A DNA stretch of 36,298 bases from Lentisphaerota bacterium. GTDB taxonomy: Bacteria > Verrucomicrobiota > Kiritimatiellia > RFP12 > UBA1067. Positions 17,667-25,097 of the stretch are shown here, piece after piece. Location: contig SUWC01000001.1 of NCBI GenBank assembly GCA_015061665.1, positions 99,737 to 136,034 of the forward strand, in the 5' to 3' direction. Positions within the stretch are counted from its first letter, which is position 1, and each line of letters opens with the position of its first letter. The translations under genes and the position numbers were made by a program. The notes below the pieces were generated by a model that was not told the origin of the DNA, did no database searches, and was given only the letters and a program-made list of their open reading frames with translations.

Positions 17667-18794
17667 ATGGCTTCGTCGAATGGATCGGTCGTAGTTTCCG
17701 GCGCAGGGATATGGGGCTGCACGCTGGCGCGAGTTTTCGCCGAGGCGGGGATGCGCGTCGTTGTCCTCGAATCGCGCGCCGCGATAGGCGGCAACTGTCG
17801 CTGCGCGATGGATCCCGCGACGGGAATAGAGGTCCATCTCTACGGCAGCCACATCTTCCACACCGCGAACCGCGAGGTCTGGGATTTCGCAAACCGCTTC
17901 ACCGAGTTCAACGGCTACCGCCACAAGGTGCTTGCCCGCCACGCGGGGCGGACGTATTTCCTGCCGCTCGGGCTCGCCCTCGTCAATTCGTTCTTCGGCG
18001 TCGAGCTGACGCCGTCCGAACTCCCGGCGTTCATGGCGCAGGCGGGTCGGCGCGATGCGATATTCGACGCGTTTTTCAGGAACTACACGTCGAAGCAGTG
18101 GGGGCGCGCGCCGGAGGACATCGATCCGTCCATCATCAACCGCGTTCCGGTCCGCGTGTCGTACGACGTCAACTATTTCAACGATACGCTCCAGGGCATT
18201 CCGCGCGACGGATACAATGCGTTCTTCGAAAGGCTTGTCGACCATCCGCTGATCGAGGTGCGCTGCGGGTCTGCGTTCTCCCTTGATTCCGTAGACGCGC
18301 TGAGGCGCGAGTTTCCGGATGCAACGGCGTTTTTCCATTCCGGCGCGATTGACGCGCTTTTCGGCTACCGCTTCGGCGCTCTTCCATGGCGCACGCTGCG
18401 CTTCGAGACGGAGACGCAGGATGTCGTGGACGCGCAGGGCACGAGCGTCGTGAACTACGTCGACGCGGATGTTCCGTTTACGCGCATCCACGAATACAAG
18501 CACTACCACCCGGAGAACGCAGCCGTGATGTCCGCGCCTCGGACAATTGTCTGCCGCGAATATCCGAAGACCTGGGAAGGCGGAGACGAGCCGTACTACC
18601 CTGTAGTAGACGACGACTCGCGCGCGCTGCTTGCGAAATACAGATCAGCCGTCGAAGACTTCAACGCGCGCATTTCGCCTGTTCGCCTTGTCGTGGGCGG
18701 ACGCCTTGGCGGATTCGCCTACTTCGACATGGACAAGGCGATGGCCGACGCAATCTCGACGGCCAAAGCGCACCTCGCGTCGCGTCGCCCGTGA
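17667..18794 (+). CDS. glf: UDP-galactopyranose mutase
   Basis: Glf interconverts UDP-galactopyranose and UDP-galactofuranose with reduced FAD, supplying galactofuranose for O-antigen or capsule. The 375-residue product has an N-terminal Rossmann motif (VVVSGAGIWGCTLARVFAEAG), the acidic strand end VLESRAAIGGNC, and the family signature GSHIFHTANREVW. It also has FFRNYTSKQWG, INRVPVRVSYDVNYFNDTLQGIPRDGY and HEYKHYHPE, and a C-terminal flavin motif GRLGGFAYFDMDKAMADA. The ATG at 17667 follows GAGGAAGGGGG, a strong Shine-Dalgarno. It probably shares the nadA transcript. Its TGA is directly adjacent to the rimO stop codon on the other strand, leaving no room for a terminator. Confidence 0.93.
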   Translation: MASSNGSVVVSGAGIWGCTLARVFAEAGMRVVVLESRAAIGGNCRCAMDPATGIEVHLYGSHIFHTANREVWDFANRFTEFNGYRHKVLARHAGRTYFLPLGLALVNSFFGVELTPSELPAFMAQAGRRDAIFDAFFRNYTSKQWGRAPEDIDPSIINRVPVRVSYDVNYFNDTLQGIPRDGYNAFFERLVDHPLIEVRCGSAFSLDSVDALRREFPDATAFFHSGAIDALFGYRFGALPWRTLRFETETQDVVDAQGTSVVNYVDADVPFTRIHEYKHYHPENAAVMSAPRTIVCREYPKTWEGGDEPYYPVVDDDSRALLAKYRSAVEDFNARISPVRLVVGGRLGGFAYFDMDKAMADAISTAKAHLASRRP

Positions 18795-20063
18795 TCAGGT
18801 GAGCGTTGCGGCAAAGTCGAATCCCTCGACCGCGTCAAGCCGCAGATCGACGAAAGAGCCTACTTCTGCGTCGCCTTCGAAGAACGTCACACCGTCGACG
18901 TCGGGCGCCTGCGACTCCATGCGCGCCACGCCAGGCGCGACGACGAGCGCGGGGAACGTCTTGCCGAGAAGCCGCTGTGCGCGCGCCTTCCAGATCGCCT
19001 CCGCCGTCTTCATGACCTCGCGTTCGCGCTCTTCCGCGACCTTGCGCGAGGGACGCCCCTTGAGCGCCGCACCCTTGGTCCCTTTTTCGGGACTGTAGGC
19101 GAACGCGCCGAGATGGTCGAACTGCATGCGCCTGAGGTCGCTTATCATCCTGTCGAAGCGTGCCTTCGTCTCGCCTGGGAATCCCGTCATGATAGTCGTG
19201 CGCAGCGTTACGCCCGGCACGAGTTCGCGCATAAGCTCTGCCGCCGCGAGGCTCATGTCGATCGCGCGCCTGCGGTTCATGGCGGCAAGCACCTCGGGCA
19301 CGGTGTGCTGAAGCGGGATGTCCATGTAGCGGACCGCGTGCTTCGCGCTGTTCATCCAGTCGATGAACGCGCCGGTGATCTCGCTCGGGTATGTGTAGAG
19401 GACGCGCACCCAGAATCTGCCGCGCAGCTTGTCCAGCTCCCAGAGAAGCTCGACGAGTCCGTCGCCGGCCTTCTTCCCGAAGTCGATTCCGTAGAGCATC
19501 GGGTCCTGCGCGACGATGTTGAGCTCCCTGCAGCCGCTCTTGAGGAGGGCCTTTGCCTCGCGGAGGATCGAGTCGAGCGGGCGCGACCTGTATTTGCCGC
19601 GGATCGCCGGAATCGCGCAGTACGAGCAGCGGTGGGCGCATCCCTCCGCAATCTTCAGATATGCGAACGCCTTCCCCGTGAAGCGCAGCTCGGGCATCTT
19701 CGGCTCTATCCACTCTTCTGGGACGCCCTGCCAGATGTCGACCCCAGGGAATTTCGCGGCCGCCTTCGGATAGCGCTTCGGATAGCACCCCGTCACGACG
19801 ACGCGTCCGTAGTCCCCCTTTGCCTTGAGCTGCACCGCTCGCCTGATTTCGGCTTCAGCCTCCTCCCGGGCGGATGCGATGAACGCGCACGTGTTGACGA
19901 TCACAACATCGGCGCGGTTGGGGTCGGCGGAGAGCACGCAGTTCTCCTCCTTGAGAAGGTTCCCGGCCATTACCTGCAGGTCGACGGCGTTCTTGGCGCA
20001 GCCGAGGGAAACGAGCGCGAGCGTCGTAGGCGCGGGCGCTGCTTTGCGGTTGGATTTCTTCAT
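18795..20063 (-). CDS. rimO: Ribosomal protein S12 methylthiotransferase RimO
   Basis: RimO is a radical-SAM enzyme that adds a methylthio group to a conserved aspartate of ribosomal protein S12. The ATG at 20063 gives 422 residues, close to the family norm. The N-terminal MTTase domain shows LGCAKNAVD, VIVNTCAFI and VTGCYPKR (C22, C59, C93), which bind the auxiliary cluster. The radical-SAM motif is CAHRCSYC (C142, C146, C149). Further motifs are VAQDPMLYG, YTYPSEIT and TTIMTGFPGET, and a TRAM domain closes the protein. A longer frame to 20669 exists, but it overlaps the upstream gene and lacks family sequence. RimO is favoured over MiaB by the LGCxKN(A/L)VD motif and the compact TRAM end. 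It is the last gene of a reverse-strand run. Confidence 0.93.
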   Translation of the reverse strand: MKKSNRKAAPAPTTLALVSLGCAKNAVDLQVMAGNLLKEENCVLSADPNRADVVIVNTCAFIASAREEAEAEIRRAVQLKAKGDYGRVVVTGCYPKRYPKAAAKFPGVDIWQGVPEEWIEPKMPELRFTGKAFAYLKIAEGCAHRCSYCAIPAIRGKYRSRPLDSILREAKALLKSGCRELNIVAQDPMLYGIDFGKKAGDGLVELLWELDKLRGRFWVRVLYTYPSEITGAFIDWMNSAKHAVRYMDIPLQHTVPEVLAAMNRRRAIDMSLAAAELMRELVPGVTLRTTIMTGFPGETKARFDRMISDLRRMQFDHLGAFAYSPEKGTKGAALKGRPSRKVAEEREREVMKTAEAIWKARAQRLLGKTFPALVVAPGVARMESQAPDVDGVTFFEGDAEVGSFVDLRLDAVEGFDFAATLT

Positions 20064-20086
20064 AGTCGTTGAAAAGATGATTTGAT

Positions 20087-20683
20087 TTATCGCGGCGCGC
20101 CGTGGCGGTCGCGGAAAGACCAGTCGTTGCGCATGAACTGGATCGAGCGGGAGAATATCTTGTCGACGTTGGCCGACGAGGAGACGTCGAGGAAGTCCTT
20201 GATCTCCTCGCTGGAGAGGTGGAAGCGGGTCTTGAGCAGGTGGATGTACGCGCGCTCCGGGTCTTCGTTCCAAAGGTCGCGGAAGCAGAGGTGGGTCATG
20301 CGCCAGACCTCGAAGCGGAGCACTCCGTGGTCCATGTCGGGGATCTCCATCTCCGACGGACCGTCCTCGCTGTCCGCATGCGCGCCTTCGATCGAGATTT
20401 CGCCGTGGGCGTTCGGGTCGGCGTTCAGCACATAGCCGCGGACGTATCGCCTGAGCCATCCCTGCAGGCTTCCGCCGTCGTCGCGGTAGAGGTTGATCTT
20501 GCCGTGTCCTATCATCTCCTCGTAGAGCATGCCCATCAGGTCGCCTGCGGCGAGCGAGAAGCGCTTCATCATGTCCGCGCTTCGCATCGACTTCGACTCC
20601 GGCTCGACGACCTCGTCCCAGACGCGGTGCCATGCCTCGTCGTCGCCCTGCTTTAGAAGTTCGAACCATTCGTGATCCGTCAT
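20087..20683 (-). CDS. Divergent sigma-70-like protein (possible ECF-type sigma factor)
   Basis: This 198-residue protein begins MTDHEWFELLKQGDDEAWHR, which resembles the start of ECF sigma factors (a line of the type LLxxGDxxAW). The segment LAAGDLMGMLYEEMIGHGKI with GWLRRYVRGYVLN fits the region 2 helix and its downstream arginine-rich helix. The C-terminus (LSSEEIKDFLDVSSSANVDKIFSRSIQFM) fits a region 4 helix-turn-helix. A Glu/Asp-rich linker joins them. Family membership is a pattern-based inference; the match is weak, and it could be a non-sigma helix-turn-helix protein. No anti-sigma factor is adjacent. GGAG lies shortly before the ATG. It lies 30 bases downstream of the small unknown gene and 23 bases upstream of rimO, so co-transcription is likely. 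Confidence 0.55.
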   Translation of the reverse strand: MTDHEWFELLKQGDDEAWHRVWDEVVEPESKSMRSADMMKRFSLAAGDLMGMLYEEMIGHGKINLYRDDGGSLQGWLRRYVRGYVLNADPNAHGEISIEGAHADSEDGPSEMEIPDMDHGVLRFEVWRMTHLCFRDLWNEDPERAYIHLLKTRFHLSSEEIKDFLDVSSSANVDKIFSRSIQFMRNDWSFRDRHGAPR

Positions 20684-20713
20684 CGAAAATCTCCGTTTGG
20701 GATTAAGGTTGCG

Positions 20714-21031
20714 TTATTCGAACGTGAGCCCGCCGGGGACGGGCTTCATGCCGTCGCGGTAGAGCCAGACGGACTTCTCGTGCTTGCCCTTCACGAAGTC
20801 GGCGTAGCGCAGCTCGGAGCGTCCGTCGGAAACGGCGAGGCGCTGTCCCGCGAACTCGAAGACGCCCGATTTGACGGGTGCGCCGTTCCCGTCGTGCACG
20901 GTTATCGGAAGCATTGTCTCCGCGGTTGCGCCTCCGGGGAAGTGCAGCTTGATTTTCCACCGCAACGACATGTCCTTCTCTGGATGCGAATGGAACGTGA
21001 AGCTGAGGCTCTTGTCCGCCGGCGTTTTCAT
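20714..21031 (-). CDS. Small conserved-looking protein coupled to the helicase gene
   Basis: This 105-residue protein is not one I recognise. It has no signal peptide, no membrane span and no cysteines. It is rich in short beta-strand-like segments (LSFTFHSH, RWKIKLHFPGG, SVWLYRDG), suggesting a compact all-beta fold. Its ATG overlaps the TGA of the DEAD-box helicase gene as ATGA, so the two are translationally coupled and may act together, for example in RNA metabolism. That functional link is inference from gene arrangement only. Confidence 0.6.
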   Translation of the reverse strand: MKTPADKSLSFTFHSHPEKDMSLRWKIKLHFPGGATAETMLPITVHDGNGAPVKSGVFEFAGQRLAVSDGRSELRYADFVKGKHEKSVWLYRDGMKPVPGGLTFE

Positions 21032-22329
21032 TGCTTGCCTTTCCTGTTTCCGAAGTCTGGCTGGCGGCGCCCCTGGAAGCCGACGTGTCCGTTCCGCTTC
21101 TTGTTCGCCTTGTTGCGGTTGGCGGGGTGCACCCACGGGGCCTGCGGAAGCCCGTCGCCCTGTTTCCCGTTCTTCCTGTCCGACTCTTCGCTGTGGAACG
21201 GATGGTCGCGGTCCACGGGAATAGTCTTCTTGATGAAGCGCTCGACCGCCTTGAGCTGTCCGCGCTCCGCGCCCGTTACGAAGCTGATGGCGGCGCCGGA
21301 CTCGCCTGCGCGCGCGGTGCGGCCGATACGGTGGACGTAGCTTTCGGTTTCGAGCGGAAGCTCCATGTTGACGACGCACGAGACGTCCGGCACGTCGATG
21401 CCGCGGCTCGCGATATCCGTCGCCACGAGAACGCGAACGGTTCCCTTCCTGAAGCCGTCGAGCGCGCGCGTGCGCTGCCCCTGCGTCTTGTCGGAGTGGA
21501 TTGCCGCGCACGATATGTTCTCGCGAGAGAGCTTCTTGGTTACGCGGTCCGCGCCGTGGCGCATCTTGGTGAAGACGATGACGCGCGTCCATTCGGGATG
21601 GGTTTTGAGGAGGTGGATGAGGAGGGAGTCCTTGGACGCCTTCTCGACGAACATCACCTTCTGGTTGATCCGCTCGACGGTTGGGGTCTCCGGCGAGATC
21701 GTTACCTGCGCGGGGTCGGTGACGAGCTCTCCCGCTAGCTTCAGGATGGGCGGCGACATCGTTGCGCTGAAGAAGAGCGACTGGCGGTTCTTCGGCAGCT
21801 TGGAGATGATGCGCTTGATGTCGGGGAGGAATCCCATGTCGAGCATGCGGTCAGCCTCGTCTAGGACGAAGCACTCTACCTGGTCGAGGTAGATTATGCC
21901 CTGCGTCATGAGGTCGATGAGCCTGCCGGGGCAGGCGACAATCGTCTCGGCGCCTTTCTTGATGTCCTTGACCTGGCCGAACTGCGAAACGCCGCCGAAC
22001 ACGCACGCGAAGGGCAGCTGGGCGTACTTGGAGAACGCCTTGATGTTTTCGGCCGTCTGCGCCGCGAGTTCGCGCGTGGGCGAGAGGACGAGCGCGCGCG
22101 GGTGGCCGATGTGGCGCGGACGCCTAACCTTGATTAGCCTGTTGAGGATCGGCAGCATGAACGCGGCCGTCTTGCCAGTTCCGGTCTGCGCGCAGCCGAT
22201 GAGGTCGCGCCCATCCAGCAGATAAGGAATCGCCTGCTCCTGGATTGGCGTGGGTTTCCGGTAGCCGGCGTCGTCTATGGCGTGCTGAAGTTTCTGGTCC
22301 AGCTTCCCGAAGATGGTGTTCTCAAACAT
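21028..22329 (-). CDS. DEAD-box RNA helicase, RhlE-like
   Basis: ATP-dependent RNA helicase that remodels RNA duplexes in ribosome assembly or mRNA turnover. From the ATG at 22329 the protein has 433 residues. It carries a Q motif (GYRKPTPIQEQAIP), motif I AQTGTGKT, PTRELAAQ, motif II VLDEADRMLDMGF, motif III SAT, IVFTKMRHGADR, TDIASRGIDVPDV and motif VI HRIGRTARAG. The C-terminal tail is basic and Asn/Arg/Lys-rich (NRNKANKKRNGH), as in RhlE/CsdA-type proteins, and likely binds RNA nonspecifically. A longer frame up to 22485 overlaps the GH53 promoter and start and lacks helicase sequence. The promoter at 22371-22379 would leave a leader of about 35 bases. Confidence 0.92.
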   Translation of the reverse strand: MFENTIFGKLDQKLQHAIDDAGYRKPTPIQEQAIPYLLDGRDLIGCAQTGTGKTAAFMLPILNRLIKVRRPRHIGHPRALVLSPTRELAAQTAENIKAFSKYAQLPFACVFGGVSQFGQVKDIKKGAETIVACPGRLIDLMTQGIIYLDQVECFVLDEADRMLDMGFLPDIKRIISKLPKNRQSLFFSATMSPPILKLAGELVTDPAQVTISPETPTVERINQKVMFVEKASKDSLLIHLLKTHPEWTRVIVFTKMRHGADRVTKKLSRENISCAAIHSDKTQGQRTRALDGFRKGTVRVLVATDIASRGIDVPDVSCVVNMELPLETESYVHRIGRTARAGESGAAISFVTGAERGQLKAVERFIKKTIPVDRDHPFHSEESDRKNGKQGDGLPQAPWVHPANRNKANKKRNGHVGFQGRRQPDFGNRKGKQ

Positions 22330-22370
22330 TGATTTGATGTCTTTCGCTCTAATTGTACTTGTAGACCTAA

Positions 22371-22379
22371 AGTATAGCA
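22371..22379 (-). promoter_or_regulatory. Extended -10 promoter for the helicase operon
   Basis: On the reverse strand TGCTATACT matches TGn plus TATAAT at 5 of 6 hexamer positions. Transcription would begin near 22364, 35 bases before the helicase ATG. It lies back to back with the GH53 promoter in the same 115-bp divergent region. Confidence 0.5.
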
Positions 22380-22429
22380 AATATGGCCCCTTGGCGCAAT
22401 GTCGAGCGCGCCTAATTACGGTATGGATT

Positions 22430-22438
22430 TGGTATAAT
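22430..22438 (+). promoter_or_regulatory. Extended -10 promoter giving a leaderless GH53 mRNA
   Basis: TGGTATAAT at 22430-22438 is identical to the box before nadA, including two preceding T residues. The hexamer ends 7 bases before the A of the ATG at 22445, so the transcript would start on the start codon. No Shine-Dalgarno lies before the ATG. The ATG is fixed because it opens the signal peptide. Confidence 0.7.
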
Positions 22439-22444
22439 GTCGGT

Positions 22445-23494
22445 ATGAGAGCGATAATCGGCAGGATAGTATTCTGGACGGCCATGGCCGCTGCTGCGCT
22501 GCAGCTGCATGCCTCGCCGCCCGCTTTTGCGAAGGGCGCGGACCTGAGCTGGGTGACGGAGCTGGAGTCCCGCGGCTACAGGTGGAGCAGTACGGCGGGC
22601 GAAGAGATGGAATGCTTCGCCCTTATGAAGTCCATCGGATTCAACGCGGTGCGGCTTCGCGTCTGGGTCGATCCGCAGGACGGATGGAACTCCGGCGACG
22701 ATCTCGCGAAGAAGGCCCGCCGCGCGGCAAAGCTGAAGCTCCCCGTCATGCTAGACTTCCACTATTCGGATTCGTGGGCCGATCCCGGGAAGCAGATCAA
22801 GCCGGCGCGCTGGGCCAAACTCGACAGAGCGGCTCTTCTGAAGGTGATCGGCGAGCATACCGCCAAAGTCCTCAAGAAGGTGAAGGCGACTGGCGCCGAA
22901 ATCGCATGGGTGCAGGTCGGCAACGAGGTGCGTCCGGGGCTTCTCTGGGACGCGAATGCAGAGCTTAGCGGGGCGCTCCGCGAGATAAAGTCCGAAGGAC
23001 GAACCATTGCCGCCGCCAACAGGGCAAACTTTGCGGCGTTTCTGGACGAAGGCGCCAAAGCAGTGCGCAAGAACTGTCCGCGCGCGAAGATAATCGTCCA
23101 CTGCGACCACGGGGACAACTGGAGCGACCTTGCGGGAGTCCTTGACGCGGCGAAGAAAGTGGACTATGACATCTTCGGCGTGTCGCTGTACCCGAAGGAG
23201 GACTGGGGGCCTGCGGTAAAGGCGTGCGCGGAGAATCTAGCGCGGGTGAAGAGGGAATACGGCAAGGCGACGATGGTCTGCGAGTTCGGAATGCCGACGC
23301 ATCCGTTCGATCCCGCGCGCGACGCGACTTCCGCGCTCCTTTCTGCGATGCGCAGGACAAAGGGCTGCCGCGGCGTCTTCTACTGGGAGCCCGAGTCGTT
23401 CCCCGAGGCGCATGGCTACAAGCTCGGCGCATGCACGGCCAAGGGCATGACAGTCACCCCGTCGCCCGCCCTCGCTCCGTTCGCGAACAAGTAG
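22445..23494 (+). CDS. Secreted GH53 endo-beta-1,4-galactanase
   Basis: GH53 enzymes cut beta-1,4-galactan in type I arabinogalactan and pectin side chains by a retaining mechanism. The 349-residue product starts with a signal peptide (RIVFWTAMAAAALQLHASPPAFA). The (beta/alpha)8 domain contains KGADLSWVTELE, VRLRVWVDPQDGW, MLDFHYSDSWADPGKQ, the acid/base motif VQVGNEVRPGLLW (E161) and the nucleophile motif TMVCEFGMP (E280). FYWEPESFP near the C-terminus is also typical. Length matches single-domain GH53 enzymes, with no carbohydrate-binding module. It lies about 2 kb upstream of a GH2 beta-galactosidase that could finish degrading the released galacto-oligosaccharides. It is read away from the helicase operon. 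Confidence 0.92.
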   Translation: MRAIIGRIVFWTAMAAAALQLHASPPAFAKGADLSWVTELESRGYRWSSTAGEEMECFALMKSIGFNAVRLRVWVDPQDGWNSGDDLAKKARRAAKLKLPVMLDFHYSDSWADPGKQIKPARWAKLDRAALLKVIGEHTAKVLKKVKATGAEIAWVQVGNEVRPGLLWDANAELSGALREIKSEGRTIAAANRANFAAFLDEGAKAVRKNCPRAKIIVHCDHGDNWSDLAGVLDAAKKVDYDIFGVSLYPKEDWGPAVKACAENLARVKREYGKATMVCEFGMPTHPFDPARDATSALLSAMRRTKGCRGVFYWEPESFPEAHGYKLGACTAKGMTVTPSPALAPFANK

Positions 23495-23535
23495 GCGGTT
23501 GCGGCCGTTGTGCACTCAGTGGTTTCGCCTCGCCG

Positions 23536-23676
23536 TCAGTCCTCTGCGAACGGATTGACGATGGCCATGCCGCGATAGAGCTGGTTCGGGTTTAGATCTT
23601 CGGTGACGATTTCATGGCAGCCGAGCTTTTCCGCGGCAGAGATTATCAGCGCGTCGTAGTACTGGAGAATGACAGC
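23536..23676 (-). pseudogene. Remnant of a VapC-type PIN toxin (C-terminal 46 codons)
   Basis: On the reverse strand a 46-codon stretch reads AVILQYYDALIISAAEKLGC, then HEIVTEDLNPNQLYRGMAIV and NPFAED, then a stop. This is the C-terminal signature of VapC PIN-domain ribonucleases (Y-D-A-L-I-x-x-A-A, the C-x-x-[IL]-x-[ST]-E-D-L-x-x-G/N-Q motif, and a final NPF). The upstream part with the first catalytic acids is absent: a TAA in this frame (23677-23679) and the antitoxin frame occupy the space. The toxin is therefore truncated and overlaps the 3' end of the antitoxin frame. A deletion that joined the antitoxin tail to the toxin tail explains this best. Confidence 0.78.
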
Positions 23677-23918
23677 TTAATTTCGCGGTGGCCGTCGCGT
23701 TCGCGGTTGAACTTCCATCCCGGGGGCGTTTTAACAGGGGGAAGGCTTTTGCAGTATTCGAGGAAGTCCTGCGCCAGCCGCTTGCGTGCGTCGTGAATCT
23801 CAGCGCACTTCGCCTCGAGGCATTCGCGTATGTACTGGTTCAGGCTAGTGCCGTGTTCTTCGGCCCATTCCCGCACTTCCTGGACGATTGCGGGTGGTAT
23901 TGAAAGGGTTATGCTCAT
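23646..23918 (-). CDS. VapB-like ribbon-helix-helix antitoxin with altered C-terminus
   Basis: This 90-residue protein begins MSITLSIPPAIVQEVREWAE and continues HGTSLNQYIRECLE, which fits a MetJ/Arc/CopG ribbon-helix-helix DNA-binding domain. The segment PPGWKFNRERDGHRE resembles the toxin-binding tail of VapB proteins (W-x-F-(D/N)-R). The last residues (IKLSFSSTTTR) come from reading the vapC remnant in the wrong frame, so the native C-terminus is lost. AGGAG lies 7 bases before the ATG. A sigma-70-type promoter with overlapping inverted repeats precedes it. With no functional toxin, it may persist as an orphan repressor or anti-addiction module. Family call moderate; the decay is visible in the sequence. 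Confidence 0.72.
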   Translation of the reverse strand: MSITLSIPPAIVQEVREWAEEHGTSLNQYIRECLEAKCAEIHDARKRLAQDFLEYCKSLPPVKTPPGWKFNRERDGHREIKLSFSSTTTR

Positions 23919-23952
23919 GGCGTTTCTCCTATGAACCTGTTTCCGTGCTACG

Positions 23953-24000
23953 TTCGCACATATTCTAACAAAACCGTGCGAATGCGGTCAACCCGCATTC
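23953..24000 (-). promoter_or_regulatory. Promoter and inverted-repeat operator of the antitoxin gene
   Basis: On the reverse strand TTGACC (23986-23991) and TAGAAT (23962-23967) lie 18 bases apart, with a start near 23955. GAATGCGG (23980-23987) and CCGCATTC (23993-24000) form a perfect 8-bp inverted repeat across the -35 box. TTCGCAC (23953-23959) and GTGCGAA (23976-23982) form a second inverted repeat that brackets the -10. Nested palindromes at this site are typical of antitoxin autorepression; the binding is inferred. Confidence 0.62.
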
Positions 24001-24061
24001 ACTCTGTCTTCTCACCGCTACCGCCTCCGCCTGTCGGCACCTCCCGCGCGGGCGGGAAATA

Positions 24062-24070
24062 TGGTATAAT
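24062..24070 (+). promoter_or_regulatory. Extended -10 promoter for the nucleotidyltransferase pair
   Basis: TGGTATAAT at 24062-24070 is a perfect extended -10 box. The ATG at 24081 lies 11 bases after the hexamer, so the leader would be only about 3-4 bases, too short for a Shine-Dalgarno. No -35 hexamer is evident at the expected distance. Confidence 0.6.
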
Positions 24071-24080
24071 TTACCTTGTC

Positions 24081-24284
24081 ATGACGGTTCAGGAGATATC
24101 GGATACGGTTCAGTACCGCACGTTAGTCAAGGACTATCGTGATACTTGCCTTTGGTTCGCGGACGGCAGGCTGGTGGATCATCCTTCCGATGTCCGGCAG
24201 CTTGGAATGATTCTTGCGTCGATCGAGTCGAATGGCGATGCGAATGCATTCAGGCGTGCAGGGGAGATCAGGCAATGGCTGTAA
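24081..24284 (+). CDS. Small protein upstream of the nucleotidyltransferase, putative antitoxin
   Basis: This 67-residue protein (begins MTVQEISDTVQYRTLVKDYR) is predicted helical, with no signal peptide or membrane span. It contains ADGRLVDHPSDVRQLGMILA, and a Trp-Leu end. It overlaps the downstream nucleotidyltransferase-like gene by 10 bases, the arrangement expected for a two-gene toxin-antitoxin operon with the antitoxin first. I do not recognise a specific family, and it is shorter than classic AbiEi antitoxins, which carry a winged-helix domain. The antitoxin role is inference from position. It could also be a small accessory subunit. Confidence 0.6.
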   Translation: MTVQEISDTVQYRTLVKDYRDTCLWFADGRLVDHPSDVRQLGMILASIESNGDANAFRRAGEIRQWL

Positions 24285-25084
24285 CTCCGTTTCAGGCGCG
24301 CGTGTTGAAGTTGCTCGCAGCCAACCGCATCAAAGAAGGCGAGACCTATGTCGCCGGAGGACTTGCGCTCAACCACCAGCTCCATCGTCCACGGGTGTCT
24401 CACGACATAGATGTGTTCAGCGACACGGATGAGGCGCTCTATTTTTCGGTCAATGTGGATCGCGAAACCCTGAAGTCCACAGGACTCACCGTTGCGGTCA
24501 AGCGAGAGCTTCCTTTTATGATCGAGGTGACGGTCTCCGACGGAAAGGAGACGACGGACATACAGTGGGTCAAGGACAGCGCGTACCGATTCTTTCCGTT
24601 GGTGGAAGACGATGTTCTCGGCGTCACGCTTCATCCGTTTGACCTTGCGACAAACAAGCTTCTTGCGCTTGCCAGCCGCAATGTTCCGCGAGACTGGATA
24701 GATACGGTTTCGTGTTCGGAGATTCTTCAGCCTCTCGGACTTCTCGCATGGGCTGCAAACGGAAAGGACAAGGGGCTTACCCCGCGCTTCATACTCGAGA
24801 TGGCTGCAAAGGTCCATTATTCGCAGAGCGAATTGGACCTGGCGATTCTGTCCACTGAGAATATCGACGTTGTTGCCATGTCCGAAAAATGGCGCGCCAT
24901 GCTGGATGATGCACGCGGCATGATCACCGTGCTACCGCCGGACAAGATCGGTTCCGCAGTCCTCAACAGGGACGGCACGCTGTTCAAAGGAACGACAGAG
25001 ACGCTCGCGGCCGCTCTGCGCGAGGACGCCGTGGTGTTCCATCCCGGCCGCATCTGCGGCGCCTGGCCGCAGATTGTCGGATAA
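24275..25084 (+). CDS. AbiEii/AbiGii-type nucleotidyltransferase toxin
   Basis: This 269-residue protein has the nucleotidyltransferase-fold pattern GGLALNHQLHRPRVSHDIDVF (Gly28-Gly29 and the acidic pair Asp44/Asp46). It also has the C-terminal helix NKLLALASRNVPRDWIDTV, where AbiEii-family proteins carry a conserved K-x-x-A-x-x-x-R-x-x-x-R-D-(W/F)-x-D. Related toxins (AbiEii, MenA) transfer nucleotides, in MenA's case onto tRNA, and AbiE systems act in abortive phage infection. GGGGAG lies about 8 bases before the ATG at 24275. The gene overlaps the small upstream gene. The GG(L/T)AL motif here lacks the lysine often found before it, so the exact subfamily is uncertain. Target and activity are not known from sequence. 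Confidence 0.8.
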   Translation: MAVTPFQARVLKLLAANRIKEGETYVAGGLALNHQLHRPRVSHDIDVFSDTDEALYFSVNVDRETLKSTGLTVAVKRELPFMIEVTVSDGKETTDIQWVKDSAYRFFPLVEDDVLGVTLHPFDLATNKLLALASRNVPRDWIDTVSCSEILQPLGLLAWAANGKDKGLTPRFILEMAAKVHYSQSELDLAILSTENIDVVAMSEKWRAMLDDARGMITVLPPDKIGSAVLNRDGTLFKGTTETLAAALREDAVVFHPGRICGAWPQIVG

Positions 25085-25097
25085 TTTCGCGCTTATA

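Noticed and set aside
22330-22485. Upstream extension of the DEAD-box helicase to 22485
   Set aside because: The extension overlaps the divergent GH53 promoter and start and has no helicase similarity; the Q motif begins shortly after the ATG at 22329.
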